64,000 nucleotides of DNA from Leptospiraceae bacterium (GCA_017996175.1 JAGOHK010000009.1:1-64000), one strand, 5' to 3'. Shown: positions 1 through 8,577, numbered from the stretch's first letter. Numbers and translations are program-made. The notes: generated from the sequence alone by a model not told the origin.

Positions 1-2
1 TA

Positions 3-320
3 ACATACGAAGCAACTGAGAACGATGTAAGACAACTTTTTGAAACTTTTGGCGAAGTTACATCTGTAAAAATTATTACAGACAAATACACTGGCCAATC
101 TCGTGGAATTGGATTTATCGAAATGACTAACAAAAAAGAAGCTCTTGCTGCTATTAGCGATCTTAATGACAAAGAACTAAAAGGCCGTGCTTTAAAAGTT
201 AACGAAGCTCAACCTAAAAAAACATACGATGACAACAACGGCGGTGGAAATCGCGGTGGTGGTTACGGTGGCGGCGGTGGTGGTGGAAGAGACCGCGATC
301 GTGGTCGCAGAAACTACTAA
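3..320 (+). CDS. RRM RNA-binding protein with Gly/Arg-rich tail (5' partial)
   Basis: The gene enters from outside the window; the frame is open from base 3. The visible part covers most of one RNA recognition motif. The RNP1 octamer-like stretch SRGIGFIEM (about codons 34-42 of the visible part) is the RNA-contacting strand, followed by the last helix and strand (KELKGRALKVNEAQP). The last ~25 residues are almost entirely Gly with Arg/Asn (GGGNRGGGYGGGGGGG then RDRDRGRR). This is the layout of the small bacterial cold-inducible RRM proteins of cyanobacteria and spirochaetes, thought to bind single-stranded RNA. A strong intrinsic terminator follows. The start codon and RNP2 lie outside the window. 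Family call is secure; the physiological role is inferred from the family only. Confidence 0.9.
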   Translation, partial: TYEATENDVRQLFETFGEVTSVKIITDKYTGQSRGIGFIEMTNKKEALAAISDLNDKELKGRALKVNEAQPKKTYDDNNGGGNRGGGYGGGGGGGRDRDRGRRNY

Positions 321-340
321 TTAGCTACTAGCTAATGATT

Positions 341-367
341 CGGTCACTGAGCGAAGTCGAAGTGCCG
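341..367. repeat. short dispersed repeat, CACTGAGC..GTCGAA..GTG type
   Basis: Between the RRM gene and its terminator lies an imperfect inverted repeat with CGGTCACT on the left and AGTGCCG on the right around GAGCGAAGTCGA. A related copy (CACTGAGCTTGTCGAA) lies at 54141-54166. Variants of this motif recur between genes in many bacterial genomes; no function is known to me. Confidence 0.45.
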
Positions 368-377
368 TTGATTGATA

Positions 378-414
378 AAGTCCCTGTTTCAATTTTGAGA
401 TAGGGACTTTTTTT
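378..414 (+). terminator. Rho-independent terminator
   Basis: Perfect 9-bp stem AAAGTCCCT (378-386) / AGGGACTTT (402-410) with a 15-nt loop, followed by a T run to 414. It lies 58 bp after the RRM stop codon and just before the 3' end of the convergent AMP nucleosidase gene, so it ends the rightward transcript. On the other strand an A/T-rich flank also allows some bidirectional use. Confidence 0.8.
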
Positions 415-418
415 GTGT

Positions 419-1189
419 TCAATACAACAAATGTTTAACCGTAGTCCCCTTATTGATGAGTTGTTTCAGTGAATCAATTCCAATCTTGATCTGTAGATCC
501 ACATAATCCTTAGTAACCGCTTGGTCGCTCTTTTCTGTTTTGACTCCGTCGGGATCCATGGGTTGATCGGATACTAGTAGTAATGCGCCAGCAGGGATTT
601 CATTGTAAAAGGCGGTAGAAAAAATAGTAGCTGTTTCCATATCAATTGCCATTGCTCGAATTTTTTTTAGGTATTCTTTGAAATCCTCATCCCATTCCCA
701 GACTCGACGGTTGGTTGTGTAAACAGTTCCCGTCCAATAGTCCTGGTTATAATCTCGAATGGTAGTAGATATCGCTTTTTGTAAAGCAAATGCAGGTAGA
801 GACGGAACTTCTGGCGGATAGTAGTCGTTAGACGTTCCCTCTCCTCGGATGGCTGCTATTGGTAAAATAAAATCTCCGATATCGTTTTTCTTTTTGAGTC
901 CACCACATTTTCCTAGAAATAAACAGGCTTGTGGTTTAATTGCGCTTAGACAATCCATAATAGTTGCTGCATTTGGACTACCCATTCCAAAGTTAATAAT
1001 CGTTATCCCCTCTGCTGTTGCACTTCGCATCGGTTTTTCGATTCCATCTACTTTTACATTATGCCAGTCTGCAAATTTCTGTACATAATTATCAAAATTA
1101 GTAAGGAGTATATAACTTCCAAAGGAATTAAGGCTAACGCCCGTATAGCGCGGTAGCCAATTTTCTACAATTTCTTGCTTTGTCTTCAT
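419..1189 (-). CDS. amn: AMP nucleosidase
   Basis: 256 residues, the short form found in Bacteroidetes and spirochaetes that lacks the extra N-terminal domain of the E. coli enzyme. It should hydrolyse AMP to adenine and ribose 5-phosphate, a cytoplasmic purine-salvage step. The fold is the nucleoside phosphorylase superfamily: a glycine-rich strand INFGMGSPNAA near residue 66, GKCGG near 93, and the purine/ribose-binding signature AIDMETAT (near residue 180) followed by LLLVSDQPM. The gene runs 7 bp downstream of the acyltransferase on the same strand, so co-transcription is likely though no functional link is obvious. The alternative, another PNP/UDP phosphorylase, is less likely because the overall match is to AMP nucleosidase. 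Confidence 0.85.
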   Translation of the reverse strand: MKTKQEIVENWLPRYTGVSLNSFGSYILLTNFDNYVQKFADWHNVKVDGIEKPMRSATAEGITIINFGMGSPNAATIMDCLSAIKPQACLFLGKCGGLKKKNDIGDFILPIAAIRGEGTSNDYYPPEVPSLPAFALQKAISTTIRDYNQDYWTGTVYTTNRRVWEWDEDFKEYLKKIRAMAIDMETATIFSTAFYNEIPAGALLLVSDQPMDPDGVKTEKSDQAVTKDYVDLQIKIGIDSLKQLINKGTTVKHLLY

Positions 1190-1196
1190 AGTATTC

Positions 1197-1916
1197 TTAA
1201 CGGGTCGTTTTTACATACGGTGAAATGAGTCCTTGCACATATCCGGCTAATTCTTTACTATCCATTGATTTTATTTTTTCAACTGGGATAGGCGGCAAAA
1301 TAGTAATAGTCACATCAGCTGGTGTCATGAAGAATTTATTTTTTTCTAACATGTCTGCTGTGCCGTCGATTGCGATTGGAACGATGGGAACTTCTGCGTC
1401 AATGGCAAGCCTGACACTTCCTGCTTTAAATGATTGTACGGGTCCGCCTTTGCTTCTTGTGCCCTCAGGGAAGATAACAAGAGAATGCCCCGCTTTTAGA
1501 ACTTCGACTCCTTCTCCAATTGCTTGCGTGGACTTTACACGACTCGACCTATCCATGAATACACAGTTCATCACTCGCATCCATCCACCTACGATTGGAA
1601 TTTTTAGGACTTCGATTTTAGAAATAAATCCAAATGGTTTTGGAATAAATGCGATTAACACTGGTATGTCGAAACTCCCTTGGTGGTTTGCCACAAATAC
1701 AACTGCACCTTTGGGTAAATTGTCTGCGCCGTTTACCGTTACCCGCCCGCCTACTATATCAACTAACGTCTTTGCCCAGAGGCGAGGAGTTTTAATTCTT
1801 GCCCAATCAGTTTCTTCGATCGTATCTAATTGAATTCGCTCTGCCCGCCATCTTTCTAAGAAACTCGCAAACCCACGTATGAAAAAATACAAATAAAATC
1901 CAATTGTTCGAAACAT
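1197..1916 (-). CDS. 1-acyl-sn-glycerol-3-phosphate acyltransferase (PlsC family)
   Basis: 239 residues. Both acyltransferase signatures are present: NHQGSFD at 77-83 (the HX4D catalytic dyad) and FPEGTRS at 149-155 (glycerol-phosphate binding). A hydrophobic N-terminal helix (residues 4-20) fits membrane association. The family transfers an acyl chain from acyl-CoA or acyl-ACP to lysophosphatidate to make phosphatidate. It is first of a two-gene unit with the AMP nucleosidase gene. A divergent 273-bp region separates it from the DUF1564 gene. The reaction is assigned by family; the exact acyl acceptor could be another lysophospholipid. Confidence 0.88.
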   Translation of the reverse strand: MFRTIGFYLYFFIRGFASFLERWRAERIQLDTIEETDWARIKTPRLWAKTLVDIVGGRVTVNGADNLPKGAVVFVANHQGSFDIPVLIAFIPKPFGFISKIEVLKIPIVGGWMRVMNCVFMDRSSRVKSTQAIGEGVEVLKAGHSLVIFPEGTRSKGGPVQSFKAGSVRLAIDAEVPIVPIAIDGTADMLEKNKFFMTPADVTITILPPIPVEKIKSMDSKELAGYVQGLISPYVKTTR

Positions 1917-2189
1917 TACATCTCCTATCTATTTAACAAAGAGACTGGAAGTATCTCTGCTTTGGGAGAATGATATTAAACTTTACTTTATTTGCAAACA
2001 TAATATATTCTTCAGTCAAACTTAAGCATTAAAAGAGTATCGTTTTTGAGTGGCGAAAATGAACTTGAGTCACATTTGTGTTGCTATCCTTCCATAATGA
2101 GCGAAAAAACCTGCCCCAATTTGTGAAAAAAAATTTAAAAAAGTGGTGATATCCGCGCACAAAAATTTACTTTTCGACCTAGTATTGGT
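1917..2189. other. divergent intergenic region
   Basis: 273 bp between divergently transcribed plsC-like and DUF1564 genes. It must hold both promoters, but I could not pick out convincing -35/-10 pairs. No repeat, hairpin with T tract or small ORF was seen. Confidence 0.4.
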
Positions 2190-2690
2190 ATGATAACCTT
2201 CCAAAATAAAAATGAATTTGTAAGAAAAAATATCAACCTAGAAGAAGATAGCGTCTCTACTCTCCTAATTCCAGAATTTCTGATCGATGACTTTCGTCAA
2301 AAAACGAAGAAATATAAAGGAAATACCGCAATCTACCTCCATAGTTTGCTTCGACGGTTTAGAATCATTACCCACTCAGGAATGATTCCCGAACCCGAAA
2401 AATTGAAGACTACTTATCAGGAACGTGATCTTCACTTGAAAAAAGTTAGCTTTAAACCTAAGAATCTGGACTGGGTAGAATTAGGTGAACTTGCCCTAGT
2501 CTTTGGGAAATCTCGGTGTTGGATGTTTGTCTTTTTACTGAGACTAGACCTAGTGAATATGTGGCACTCTCTCGTAGAAGCTGGGTTGAAGAAAATAGTT
2601 CCTATGATCCCAAACCTAGAACTGAGGGTATTTCATCGACTAGAGAGATTTTCGTATGACTTTGCACGCGGGTATCACGTAAAAGTCTAG
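2190..2690 (+). CDS. DUF1564 family protein
   Basis: 166 residues, no signal peptide or membrane segment. The pattern STLLIPE near residue 24, TTYQERDLHLKKVSFKP in the middle, and W.ELG.LA..FGKSRCWMFVFLLRLD towards the C-terminus is the one I recognise as DUF1564, a paralogous family strongly expanded in Leptospira and of unknown function. The FGKSRCW segment resembles a helix-turn-helix or ribbon-helix-helix helix, so DNA binding is possible but unproven. It stands alone, divergent from plsC, and is followed by 323 bp of non-coding DNA with an inverted repeat. Useful mainly as a lineage marker. Confidence 0.8.
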   Translation: MITFQNKNEFVRKNINLEEDSVSTLLIPEFLIDDFRQKTKKYKGNTAIYLHSLLRRFRIITHSGMIPEPEKLKTTYQERDLHLKKVSFKPKNLDWVELGELALVFGKSRCWMFVFLLRLDLVNMWHSLVEAGLKKIVPMIPNLELRVFHRLERFSYDFARGYHVKV

Positions 2691-3013
2691 CAAAAGACGA
2701 AGATACCCAGAAAAACAAAAGAATCAAACAACAAAGCAAAAAAGCGTAAGGCGGAGCAATACGCGCGTTATCCACAACAACGCAAAAAGGTAAAACAAAA
2801 ACGAGCAGTAGCGATCAACCGGCATCAATAAATTGCGAAGAACTAAAAGTTTTTTTGAAAAAAAGAAGAAGGAGCAGACTGCAATTTATTGATGAGAGGG
2901 CGAGCGCGACGGTTGGGTTACTCGTAGTGCGAGAAAATTTTCTAAAAGCGGAAGGGGTGACTCTGACGAAAAATTTGAGTAAGCCAACCGGACTGCCCAA
3001 GATTTACGTTAGG
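2691..3013. other. gene-free stretch with purine-rich DNA and an inverted repeat
   Basis: 323 bp between DUF1564 and the thioesterase gene. The first half is A-rich with few stops in some frames; the second half is more GC-rich. It contains a perfect 14-bp inverted repeat. A 61-codon minus-strand ORF here (2815-3000) has no family features and was not called. Confidence 0.4.
2823..2894. repeat. perfect 14-bp inverted repeat with 44-bp spacer
   Basis: CATCAATAAATTGC at 2823-2836 and its exact complement GCAATTTATTGATG at 2881-2894. No T tract follows, so a terminator is unlikely. It could be the terminal repeats of a tiny decayed element or a recombination site downstream of DUF1564. Confidence 0.6.
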
Positions 3014-3412
3014 TTACAAAAGCATCTCTGATTCTAAGAATTTGCGAAATTCAACTGGGATGGGTAATTTTGTGTCTTGTCGGTAGTCATAGTAGACTTG
3101 GACAGTTTTTGCCTTTGCATAGAGATATTTAGATTGCGGATTCTGGATGTTAGCCGAAAAATCCCAAGATGTATTTCCGATTCTTGAAACATAAGTATGA
3201 ACTTCGGCTTCTTCGTTGGGTTTGAGAGAGCGGATAATGTCTAACTCAACTCGAACCAGCACGAAGGGAATATCTTCAAGGGTTTGAATCGCAATATATT
3301 TTTTACAAAAATCGAGTCTTCCTAGTTCTAAATAGGAACTATAAACCGAATTATTTACACGGCGCATTGGATCCATATCGCTAAAACGAATTTGTATAGG
3401 TGTGATAATCAT
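3014..3412 (-). CDS. acyl-CoA thioesterase, hotdog fold (4HBT/YbgC-like)
   Basis: 132 residues, the usual length of a single hotdog domain. The N-terminal signature RFSDMDPMRRVNNSVYSSYL (residues 9-28) contains the catalytic Asp and the helix seen in 4-hydroxybenzoyl-CoA thioesterase/YbgC/FadM enzymes (consensus RxxDxDxxGHVNNxxY). The usual GH before VNN is RR here, a modest change next to the active site. It should hydrolyse an acyl-CoA thioester in the cytoplasm; substrate unknown. Its ATG overlaps the stop of the upstream diguanylate cyclase (ATGA at 3409-3412), so the two are translationally coupled. Confidence 0.82.
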   Translation of the reverse strand: MIITPIQIRFSDMDPMRRVNNSVYSSYLELGRLDFCKKYIAIQTLEDIPFVLVRVELDIIRSLKPNEEAEVHTYVSRIGNTSWDFSANIQNPQSKYLYAKAKTVQVYYDYRQDTKLPIPVEFRKFLESEMLL

Positions 3413-4539
3413 GCAGAATAAATTCGATTTCTTCCGTCTTGTTTTGCTTTATAAAGTAAGTCATCTGATCTTTGGAGCAGTGCGTCCGGTGAGTCAGTAC
3501 CGGTTAATTGAGTGAAACCGCCAGAGGCAGTCACCTTCCAAGGAACTCCCATGAAGTCGTGATTTTCGATTACAGATTTAATTCTTTGCATTACAAAACC
3601 TGCATTTTCTAAATTCGTATTTGGAAATAGTATGATAAATTCTTCTCCACCAAAACGAAATACTAAATCGCTAGATCTAACGGCTATCGTAATAATTTTT
3701 GCAATTTCTTTTAATACATCATCTCCGGTTAAATGTCCCAGTGTATCGTTGATTTTTTTGAAATGGTCGATATCTACAATTCCTTGGCTGAATGGTTGTT
3801 CTGTTTTTCTGGACAATAAAATATGGTGTACTAGTAAATCCATCATATAACGCCTGTTAAACACTCCAGTCAAAGGATCTTTTACTGAGATACTTTCTAA
3901 AATTGTATTTTTTCTGCGAAGTTCTTCTTCTAAGTGAAATGTTTTTCGCCGCGCATACTCTACTGTAAGCGTTGTCAAAAATCCTACAAACGAGTAGAGA
4001 AAAATTTGTGTTATGCGTAAAACGTCTGTTTTATTGGGATGAAGAATTACTAAAGAGAGGGTAAATCCTGTTAGTATACAAATATAAATACTTATGTAAT
4101 GGTAAAAACGAGTTCTTATAATAAGTGGAATAGACATGACTACAAATGCAAATAAAGATAAATCTTCACTTGTATAAAAATTTAAAACATTCAACGACAG
4201 CGTCGATACAATGAATATATTAAAATAAACTAAATAGATAAAGTGAAATCTAATATGATTTTTATTTAAAAAATGAATGATAAAAGAAAATAAAATCGTA
4301 GTTAGCAGCAAACCGGAATATACCCCAATGTAGAAGGAATATAGATTTGAATTTCTGTCCACAACGGGATAAAATCTATGTTGCAATAAAAAACTGATAG
4401 ATGCAATAAAAACCACAGCAGCAAACCTGGGAAACCGATTCCAATTTTTTAATTCGTTAAACTCTTTGTATTTATCTTTTTGGATAGAGCCTAGTTGTGA
4501 TTTTCTTCTTCGTAAAGTATTTAGATAATATTTCATCAT
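3409..4539 (-). CDS. membrane diguanylate cyclase (GGDEF)
   Basis: The N-terminal half has about six hydrophobic segments (roughly residues 35-195 of the longest frame), then a short helical linker and a GGDEF domain. The domain shows DPLTGVFNRRYM at its start, DIDHFKKINDTLGHLTGDD for Mg/GTP binding, and the active-site loop GGEEF. An RxxD motif (RSSD) sits exactly five residues before GGEEF, the c-di-GMP inhibitory site, so product feedback is expected. It makes c-di-GMP from two GTP. The longest frame starts at a TTG at 4566 with no Shine-Dalgarno; I prefer the ATG at 4539 (second ATG at 4536). It is translationally coupled to the thioesterase and 33 bp downstream of the Cys-rich gene. Confidence 0.9.
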   Translation of the reverse strand: MMKYYLNTLRRRKSQLGSIQKDKYKEFNELKNWNRFPRFAAVVFIASISFLLQHRFYPVVDRNSNLYSFYIGVYSGLLLTTILFSFIIHFLNKNHIRFHFIYLVYFNIFIVSTLSLNVLNFYTSEDLSLFAFVVMSIPLIIRTRFYHYISIYICILTGFTLSLVILHPNKTDVLRITQIFLYSFVGFLTTLTVEYARRKTFHLEEELRRKNTILESISVKDPLTGVFNRRYMMDLLVHHILLSRKTEQPFSQGIVDIDHFKKINDTLGHLTGDDVLKEIAKIITIAVRSSDLVFRFGGEEFIILFPNTNLENAGFVMQRIKSVIENHDFMGVPWKVTASGGFTQLTGTDSPDALLQRSDDLLYKAKQDGRNRIYSA

Positions 4540-4572
4540 AGATATAACTGTAGTAAAGTATCCCAATAAGAC

Positions 4573-5382
4573 TTACACTAGAATAGCTTTTTTTGCAGTC
4601 ATTACTTTTTTTTGAATTGAAAGACCTTGTTCACCTAGAATTTTTTTAAATTGACGTTCAGAAAGATTTTGAATGATTTCATAACATTTTTTATAAAAAT
4701 GAATTTCGTCCTTGTAGTAGTCTTTCCAGATTTTTTCTAGAAAACTTGCTGATACAAACTTAACTTTTTTCTCTTGTGGCAAAAGTTCTTCTGGATTTAG
4801 AAAACTAATTTGTTCCGAAATTTCGCGTGGAGAAAAATCGAGTTGCAATAAAACTTCTTCCATAAGTGCCATTTCAACATAGGAAATATAATCAGAAAGA
4901 CTATCCCAAAACTCAAATCCAAGAGTGCCATAAGAACTCAGGCAATGAAAACTTGTGCAGACAGAAGAACGAGACTTCCAAATTCCACAGTTATCTTTTA
5001 CCCGGTCGTAATAAGGACAAAGCCAATCAGCACGGTTTCCAAAATCAGAATCTTTTCGGTTCGCAAATTGAATTTGGTGAGGAATGGGAGCGATAATTCC
5101 AATCGGAAAAACATATTCTCTTTTTTGAATCTTTGCCTTTATCCGCTCTAGCACTTCTGTGGGAGTTGCTTTATTACTTAGAATTTGACCCATCAGATAA
5201 TTGGTTTGGAATGGTTGGAATGTACAACATTTTAAGTTTGGTTTGTAAGAACGTTTGTCTGGACTTCGGCCTTCGCTTAATGCGCATTTGTCGCAAGTTG
5301 CTTTTTTTTCTTCGATTTTAAAATCCAATAGAGATTTGGGAAATAGATTTAGATAAATTTCGGGAATTGTATTTCTAAGCAT
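4573..5382 (-). CDS. cysteine-rich protein, YkgJ-like metal-cluster type
   Basis: About 269 residues from the preferred start. Cysteines cluster as CDKC, then KCCTF, then CPYY..(7)..CGIW...SSVCTSFHC. The last block resembles the C-P-[FY]...C.I[WY]...R...C..FH pattern of YkgJ-type proteins thought to bind Zn or Fe-S. No membrane segment. An upstream in-frame ATG at 5457 lies inside the oxidoreductase gene; the ATG at 5382 has AGGAG nine bases upstream and gives an 8-bp overlap with the previous stop, so it is the better start. Function is unknown; the gene sits in one string with a flavoprotein and a diguanylate cyclase. Confidence 0.6.
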   Translation of the reverse strand: MLRNTIPEIYLNLFPKSLLDFKIEEKKATCDKCALSEGRSPDKRSYKPNLKCCTFQPFQTNYLMGQILSNKATPTEVLERIKAKIQKREYVFPIGIIAPIPHQIQFANRKDSDFGNRADWLCPYYDRVKDNCGIWKSRSSVCTSFHCLSSYGTLGFEFWDSLSDYISYVEMALMEEVLLQLDFSPREISEQISFLNPEELLPQEKKVKFVSASFLEKIWKDYYKDEIHFYKKCYEIIQNLSERQFKKILGEQGLSIQKKVMTAKKAILV

Positions 5383-6601
5383 TTGCAATCGCTCCTGCAG
5401 CAATCCAAGAAGTTGTCCAAGCATTTTGGAAATTAAACCCGCCTGTGATTCCATCAATATCTAAAACTTCTCCAGCAAAATATAGACCTGAAATAATTTT
5501 GCTTTCCATCGTTGTAAAATCTACTTCTTTTCGTTTTACTCCACCTGCTGTTACAAATTCATCTTTAAAAATAGATTTACCGTTTACTTCGTATATGCTG
5601 CTACAGACTTCTTCTGAAAGTCGGTTCATCTCTGCATTGGAAATTTCAGACCAACGTTTTTCTAGATTGATATTTGCATTTCGAAGGAAGGATTCCCAGA
5701 GTCTTGTGGCAAGTCCAAGTTGTGGATTTGTGGAAATTTTTTTTGCAGGTGAATCTTGTTTTGCCGCTGTTAAATGAGAAAGGAATTTTTCTTTATTCAT
5801 CTCTCCAAGCCAATTGACTTTTACGTTTGCTTTGTAATCGCACTGCGCAAAACTATGAGCTTCCCATGCAGAGAGTCTAAGCACTGCGGGTCCACTTAGT
5901 CCCCAGTGGGTAATTAGGATTGGTCCCAATTGTGGTTTTCCTTTTGGGAGAAGTCTGATTTCGCCAGAAGGAACGGATAATCCTGGTAAGTCTTTCAAGC
6001 GTGGGTCAGGAATATGGAGTGTGAACAGAGAAGGAACTGGTTTTTCGATTGTATGACCGAGTGCTTCAAGCCAGTTCCAAACTTTTCGATTCGAACCTGT
6101 GGCTACTAGTAGTTTGTCGAAGTAGAGATTGTTTTCCTCTTTGTCGACTAAGCAAAATTTCTCTCGTTCTTTTGAATTGTCCACGTAAATAGCAGTAATT
6201 ACCGTGTTCAGTCGAATGTCTACTCCTTCGTTTTTCGCTTCTCTTGTCAAACAGTCAATGATGGTAGAAGAGGAATTTGTCACAGGAAACATTCGTCCAT
6301 CTGCTTCTGCTTTGAGGTTTACCCCGTGTAACTCAAACCACGCGACTGTATCTTTGGGTTGGAATCTAGCGAAGGCTGCACGAAGTTCTTTTGCTCCTCG
6401 CGGATACTTCTCCGAAAGCGCTACTGGGTCAAACAAGTTGTGGGTAACATTGCATCTACCTCCACCAGAAATTTTTACTTTTGTGAGAGGCTCTTCTCCT
6501 TTTTCGAGCAAAATGATATTAGCCTTACCTTTTAAAAGTTTTGCGATTTGGATTGCCCCAAAGTAACCGGCTGCTCCGCCTCCGAGGATTGCGATATTCA
6601 T
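5375..6601 (-). CDS. FAD-dependent oxidoreductase, BaiN/HI0933 (YhiN) family
   Basis: 408 residues. The N-terminus is a Rossmann FAD-binding motif GGGAAGYFGAI (residues 7-17), followed by LLEKGEEPLTKVKISGGGRC, a stretch typical of the HI0933-like family (G-K-[VL]-x-[IV]-[ST]-G-G-G-R-C-N). The C-terminus AGEVLDIDGITGGFNFQNA is the second FAD-contacting motif and also typical. Family members are soluble flavoproteins; a few reduce bile-acid intermediates, but most have no known substrate. It is first of a three- or four-gene minus-strand unit (this gene, Cys-rich, diguanylate cyclase, thioesterase). Start fits: ATG at the very beginning of the Rossmann strand. Confidence 0.88.
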   Translation of the reverse strand: MNIAILGGGAAGYFGAIQIAKLLKGKANIILLEKGEEPLTKVKISGGGRCNVTHNLFDPVALSEKYPRGAKELRAAFARFQPKDTVAWFELHGVNLKAEADGRMFPVTNSSSTIIDCLTREAKNEGVDIRLNTVITAIYVDNSKEREKFCLVDKEENNLYFDKLLVATGSNRKVWNWLEALGHTIEKPVPSLFTLHIPDPRLKDLPGLSVPSGEIRLLPKGKPQLGPILITHWGLSGPAVLRLSAWEAHSFAQCDYKANVKVNWLGEMNKEKFLSHLTAAKQDSPAKKISTNPQLGLATRLWESFLRNANINLEKRWSEISNAEMNRLSEEVCSSIYEVNGKSIFKDEFVTAGGVKRKEVDFTTMESKIISGLYFAGEVLDIDGITGGFNFQNAWTTSWIAAGAIANA

Positions 6602-6809
6602 GGATGATAGGTTGGATTCATTTTTAAAATTTTCATGAGTAATATTACTGTGATTAATGAAAGTCGTTTGAAGAAATTGTATAATTCAATGTCCAATATA
6701 TTTCTGCTGATTGTCAAGTTGATTTCGCATATATTTTTTCATTTTAGTTCTACTTTGTCATGCACTGAAATTTAGATATAATATTATTATAAAAATGGGA
6801 CTGGGATTT

Positions 6810-6828
6810 TTAAGGGCTCTGCCCTTAA
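6810..6828. other. perfect small hairpin, TTAAGGGC/GCCCTTAA
   Basis: 8-bp perfect arms around a TCT loop. On the plus strand it is flanked by T-rich then A-rich bases, so it could act as a weak terminator on the minus strand, but it lies upstream of both neighbours' starts. More likely the remains of a small repeat. Confidence 0.4.
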
Positions 6829-6875
6829 TAAAAATATATACAAGCTAGATTGGTTTTCGGTACAAAAAATTTTTT

Positions 6876-6905
6876 TAGACAGGATTAACAAGATTTACAG
6901 GATAA
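6876..6905. repeat. GACAGGATTAACA-type degenerate ~10-bp periodic repeat
   Basis: The motif AGACAGGATTAACA followed by AGATTTACAGGAT is built from ~9-10 bp units sharing AGGATT/AGATTT. Near-identical telegraphic repeats recur between genes in many unrelated bacteria. A second, different one is at 42135-42167. Function unknown. Confidence 0.45.
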
Positions 6906-7198
6906 AATAACATTTTGTTGGTAGAGTGTAATCTCCTAAAATTCTAGGAATTGTCGAATTTGATAGGATGTAAAAGTTTTAACGGTTACTCTTGGTTATG
7001 CGTTTTTTTAAGTAAAATGAATTCTATACAGTAATGTTGGTTGAACAAACTAAAAAACCGCTATCGCCTAGTATTTCTTCTTAATTCAAAATTTAACTAT
7101 TGAAAAAAAAAAAAATGACAAGATTTCTTTAGAGTTGTATCTTGGCGAAATCACTAAGGGTAAATCTTTAATATAGTCAGTGATTAAGAGGTTAAAAA

Positions 7199-8554
7199 AT
7201 GAAAAATAAATCGATAAAAATAATCCTTGTTCTGTTAGTTTTTTTCTTAGGGCTTCCCGCGTGTAAAACTAAGAAAAAAGACAACACACTTACAAGCCTG
7301 CTTTTGCTATCGGCATTAACAGGAAGTTCAACTGGACCCAAGTATGAGTTTTCGGAAACGACAACTACTGCAACAACGTTAGTTGGTGCAAATGCTTTGG
7401 GTGCAGGTATTCCTGGATATGCTCCTAGTGTAGTGGCATTTGCCAGCGTGGGTACGACTAATCCTAGCGCCATAGTTCAAGTGGAACAAGAGCATAGTGT
7501 GGGTGGTGCTGGCATTGATTTTATTCAATACTTTGGCGACAATGGGGATTATTTTTATTCTCGAAATGGTGTAGGTGTACGGATTGGCAATATCTTACAC
7601 TGGTATGGGCGTGATACGACGACGTATACTGCAAGACTATCCGATTCAAATCCAGTTCTCACTTTCCCAGCGGTGAATTATTCCGCAAATTTTTTCCCCG
7701 TAGTTCCATCCAATACCTTGCCGGTGATAATAAGAAAAGTTCGTTCTCTAATCCCTGCTACGGCTGAAGAAAATAGTTTTACACCAGATTCTTCAACTTC
7801 CGACCATAGCCAGAGAGGAATGAGCAAAGTTTGGTCTACTGAGAAAAAGATCAACGTGCATCTTATTTTTGTGAGTGGTTCTAATCCGGCTGCGTCCGAA
7901 GCTGGGATTGCAACTGCCATAAATAGAATGACTACACTCTATTCACAAAATTCCGTAAGAATAAGACCAGTGATAACCTCTACAACACTGTCTGATTCTG
8001 CCTACTTAAACCTCACTAGTCTTGATGGTGATTCCGTTGCAGCTGGCTCTTTAGGCGGATTATTTGCGAATAATGGATCAGTTGAAAAAGCAGATTCTTT
8101 GAATATCTTTTTTGTAAAAAGCGAAAATGCTGTAGGTGGGGTTCTCGGAGTAGCAGGAGGTATCCCAGGACTTCCCGGAAAAGTAGGAACTCGCAGCTCG
8201 GCTATGGTAGTGATGTTTGACTCGCATTTAGCAACTCCCGGAGCAACTCCCACAGATGCAGAGCTTACTCTAATGGGTGAAACTATGGCACATGAAGGTG
8301 GACACTGGTTAGGACTTTTTCATTTGGTTGAATCAAATTATGACACAACTCAAAATACCTACAATAGAGACCCAATTTCTGAGACTCCACGTTGTATTCA
8401 AGCTAGCATTACCTTAGCTGGATGTGATGGAACTGCGGAAAATAATTCAGGGGCCAGAAACGTTATGTTTTGGTCTGGAGATATTGGATTTGAGAAGTCC
8501 GGATTTACCGGAGAGCAGGGGTGGGTATTAAGAAGACATCCGCTTGTGTATTAA
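7199..8554 (+). CDS. lipoprotein zinc metalloprotease, pappalysin-like (M43)
   Basis: 451 residues. The N-terminus is a lipoprotein signal peptide (charged MKNKSIK, hydrophobic core, lipobox LPAC with Cys at 22), so the mature protein should be lipid-anchored on a membrane surface. The extended zinc motif HEGGHWLGLFH is at 365-375 (three His ligands, catalytic Glu366). A candidate Met-turn methionine is at 423 (NVMFW), consistent with metzincins of the M43 cytophagalysin/pappalysin type. The 330 residues before the catalytic domain are Ser/Thr/Gly-rich and unassigned. An AGAGG Shine-Dalgarno lies about 8 bp before the ATG. It is followed after 23 bp by the HEAT-like gene, so the two form a unit. 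Confidence 0.8.
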   Translation: MKNKSIKIILVLLVFFLGLPACKTKKKDNTLTSLLLLSALTGSSTGPKYEFSETTTTATTLVGANALGAGIPGYAPSVVAFASVGTTNPSAIVQVEQEHSVGGAGIDFIQYFGDNGDYFYSRNGVGVRIGNILHWYGRDTTTYTARLSDSNPVLTFPAVNYSANFFPVVPSNTLPVIIRKVRSLIPATAEENSFTPDSSTSDHSQRGMSKVWSTEKKINVHLIFVSGSNPAASEAGIATAINRMTTLYSQNSVRIRPVITSTTLSDSAYLNLTSLDGDSVAAGSLGGLFANNGSVEKADSLNIFFVKSENAVGGVLGVAGGIPGLPGKVGTRSSAMVVMFDSHLATPGATPTDAELTLMGETMAHEGGHWLGLFHLVESNYDTTQNTYNRDPISETPRCIQASITLAGCDGTAENNSGARNVMFWSGDIGFEKSGFTGEQGWVLRRHPLVY

Positions 8555-8577
8555 AAGGAATTTAGGAGAAATTTAAA

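Larger units (their letters stand above)
6602..7198. other. 597-bp divergent intergenic region with small repeats
   Basis: AT-rich spacer between the divergent flavoprotein and metalloprotease genes. No ORF of note. It holds a perfect GC-core hairpin (6810-6828), a GACAGGATTAACA-type repeat (6876-6905), a run of 13 A at 7103-7115, and a 7-bp inverted repeat AATCACT/AGTGATT (7149-7155 and 7179-7185) close to the metalloprotease start that could be an operator. Confidence 0.45.

Noticed and set aside
2815-3000. 61-codon minus-strand ORF
   Set aside because: No ribosome-binding site, no recognisable motif, spans half of an inverted repeat; probably chance.
2690-3013. Integron attC site after DUF1564
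   Set aside because: GTTRRRY-like strings occur (GTTGGGT, GTTAGGT) but no matching RYYYAAC partner at the right spacing and no integrase.
4573-5457. Upstream start of the Cys-rich gene at 5457
   Set aside because: Would overlap the flavoprotein by 83 bp; the 5382 ATG has AGGAG and a normal 8-bp overlap.
6810-6828. Bidirectional terminator
   Set aside because: Located upstream of both divergent genes, so no transcript would be expected to end there.
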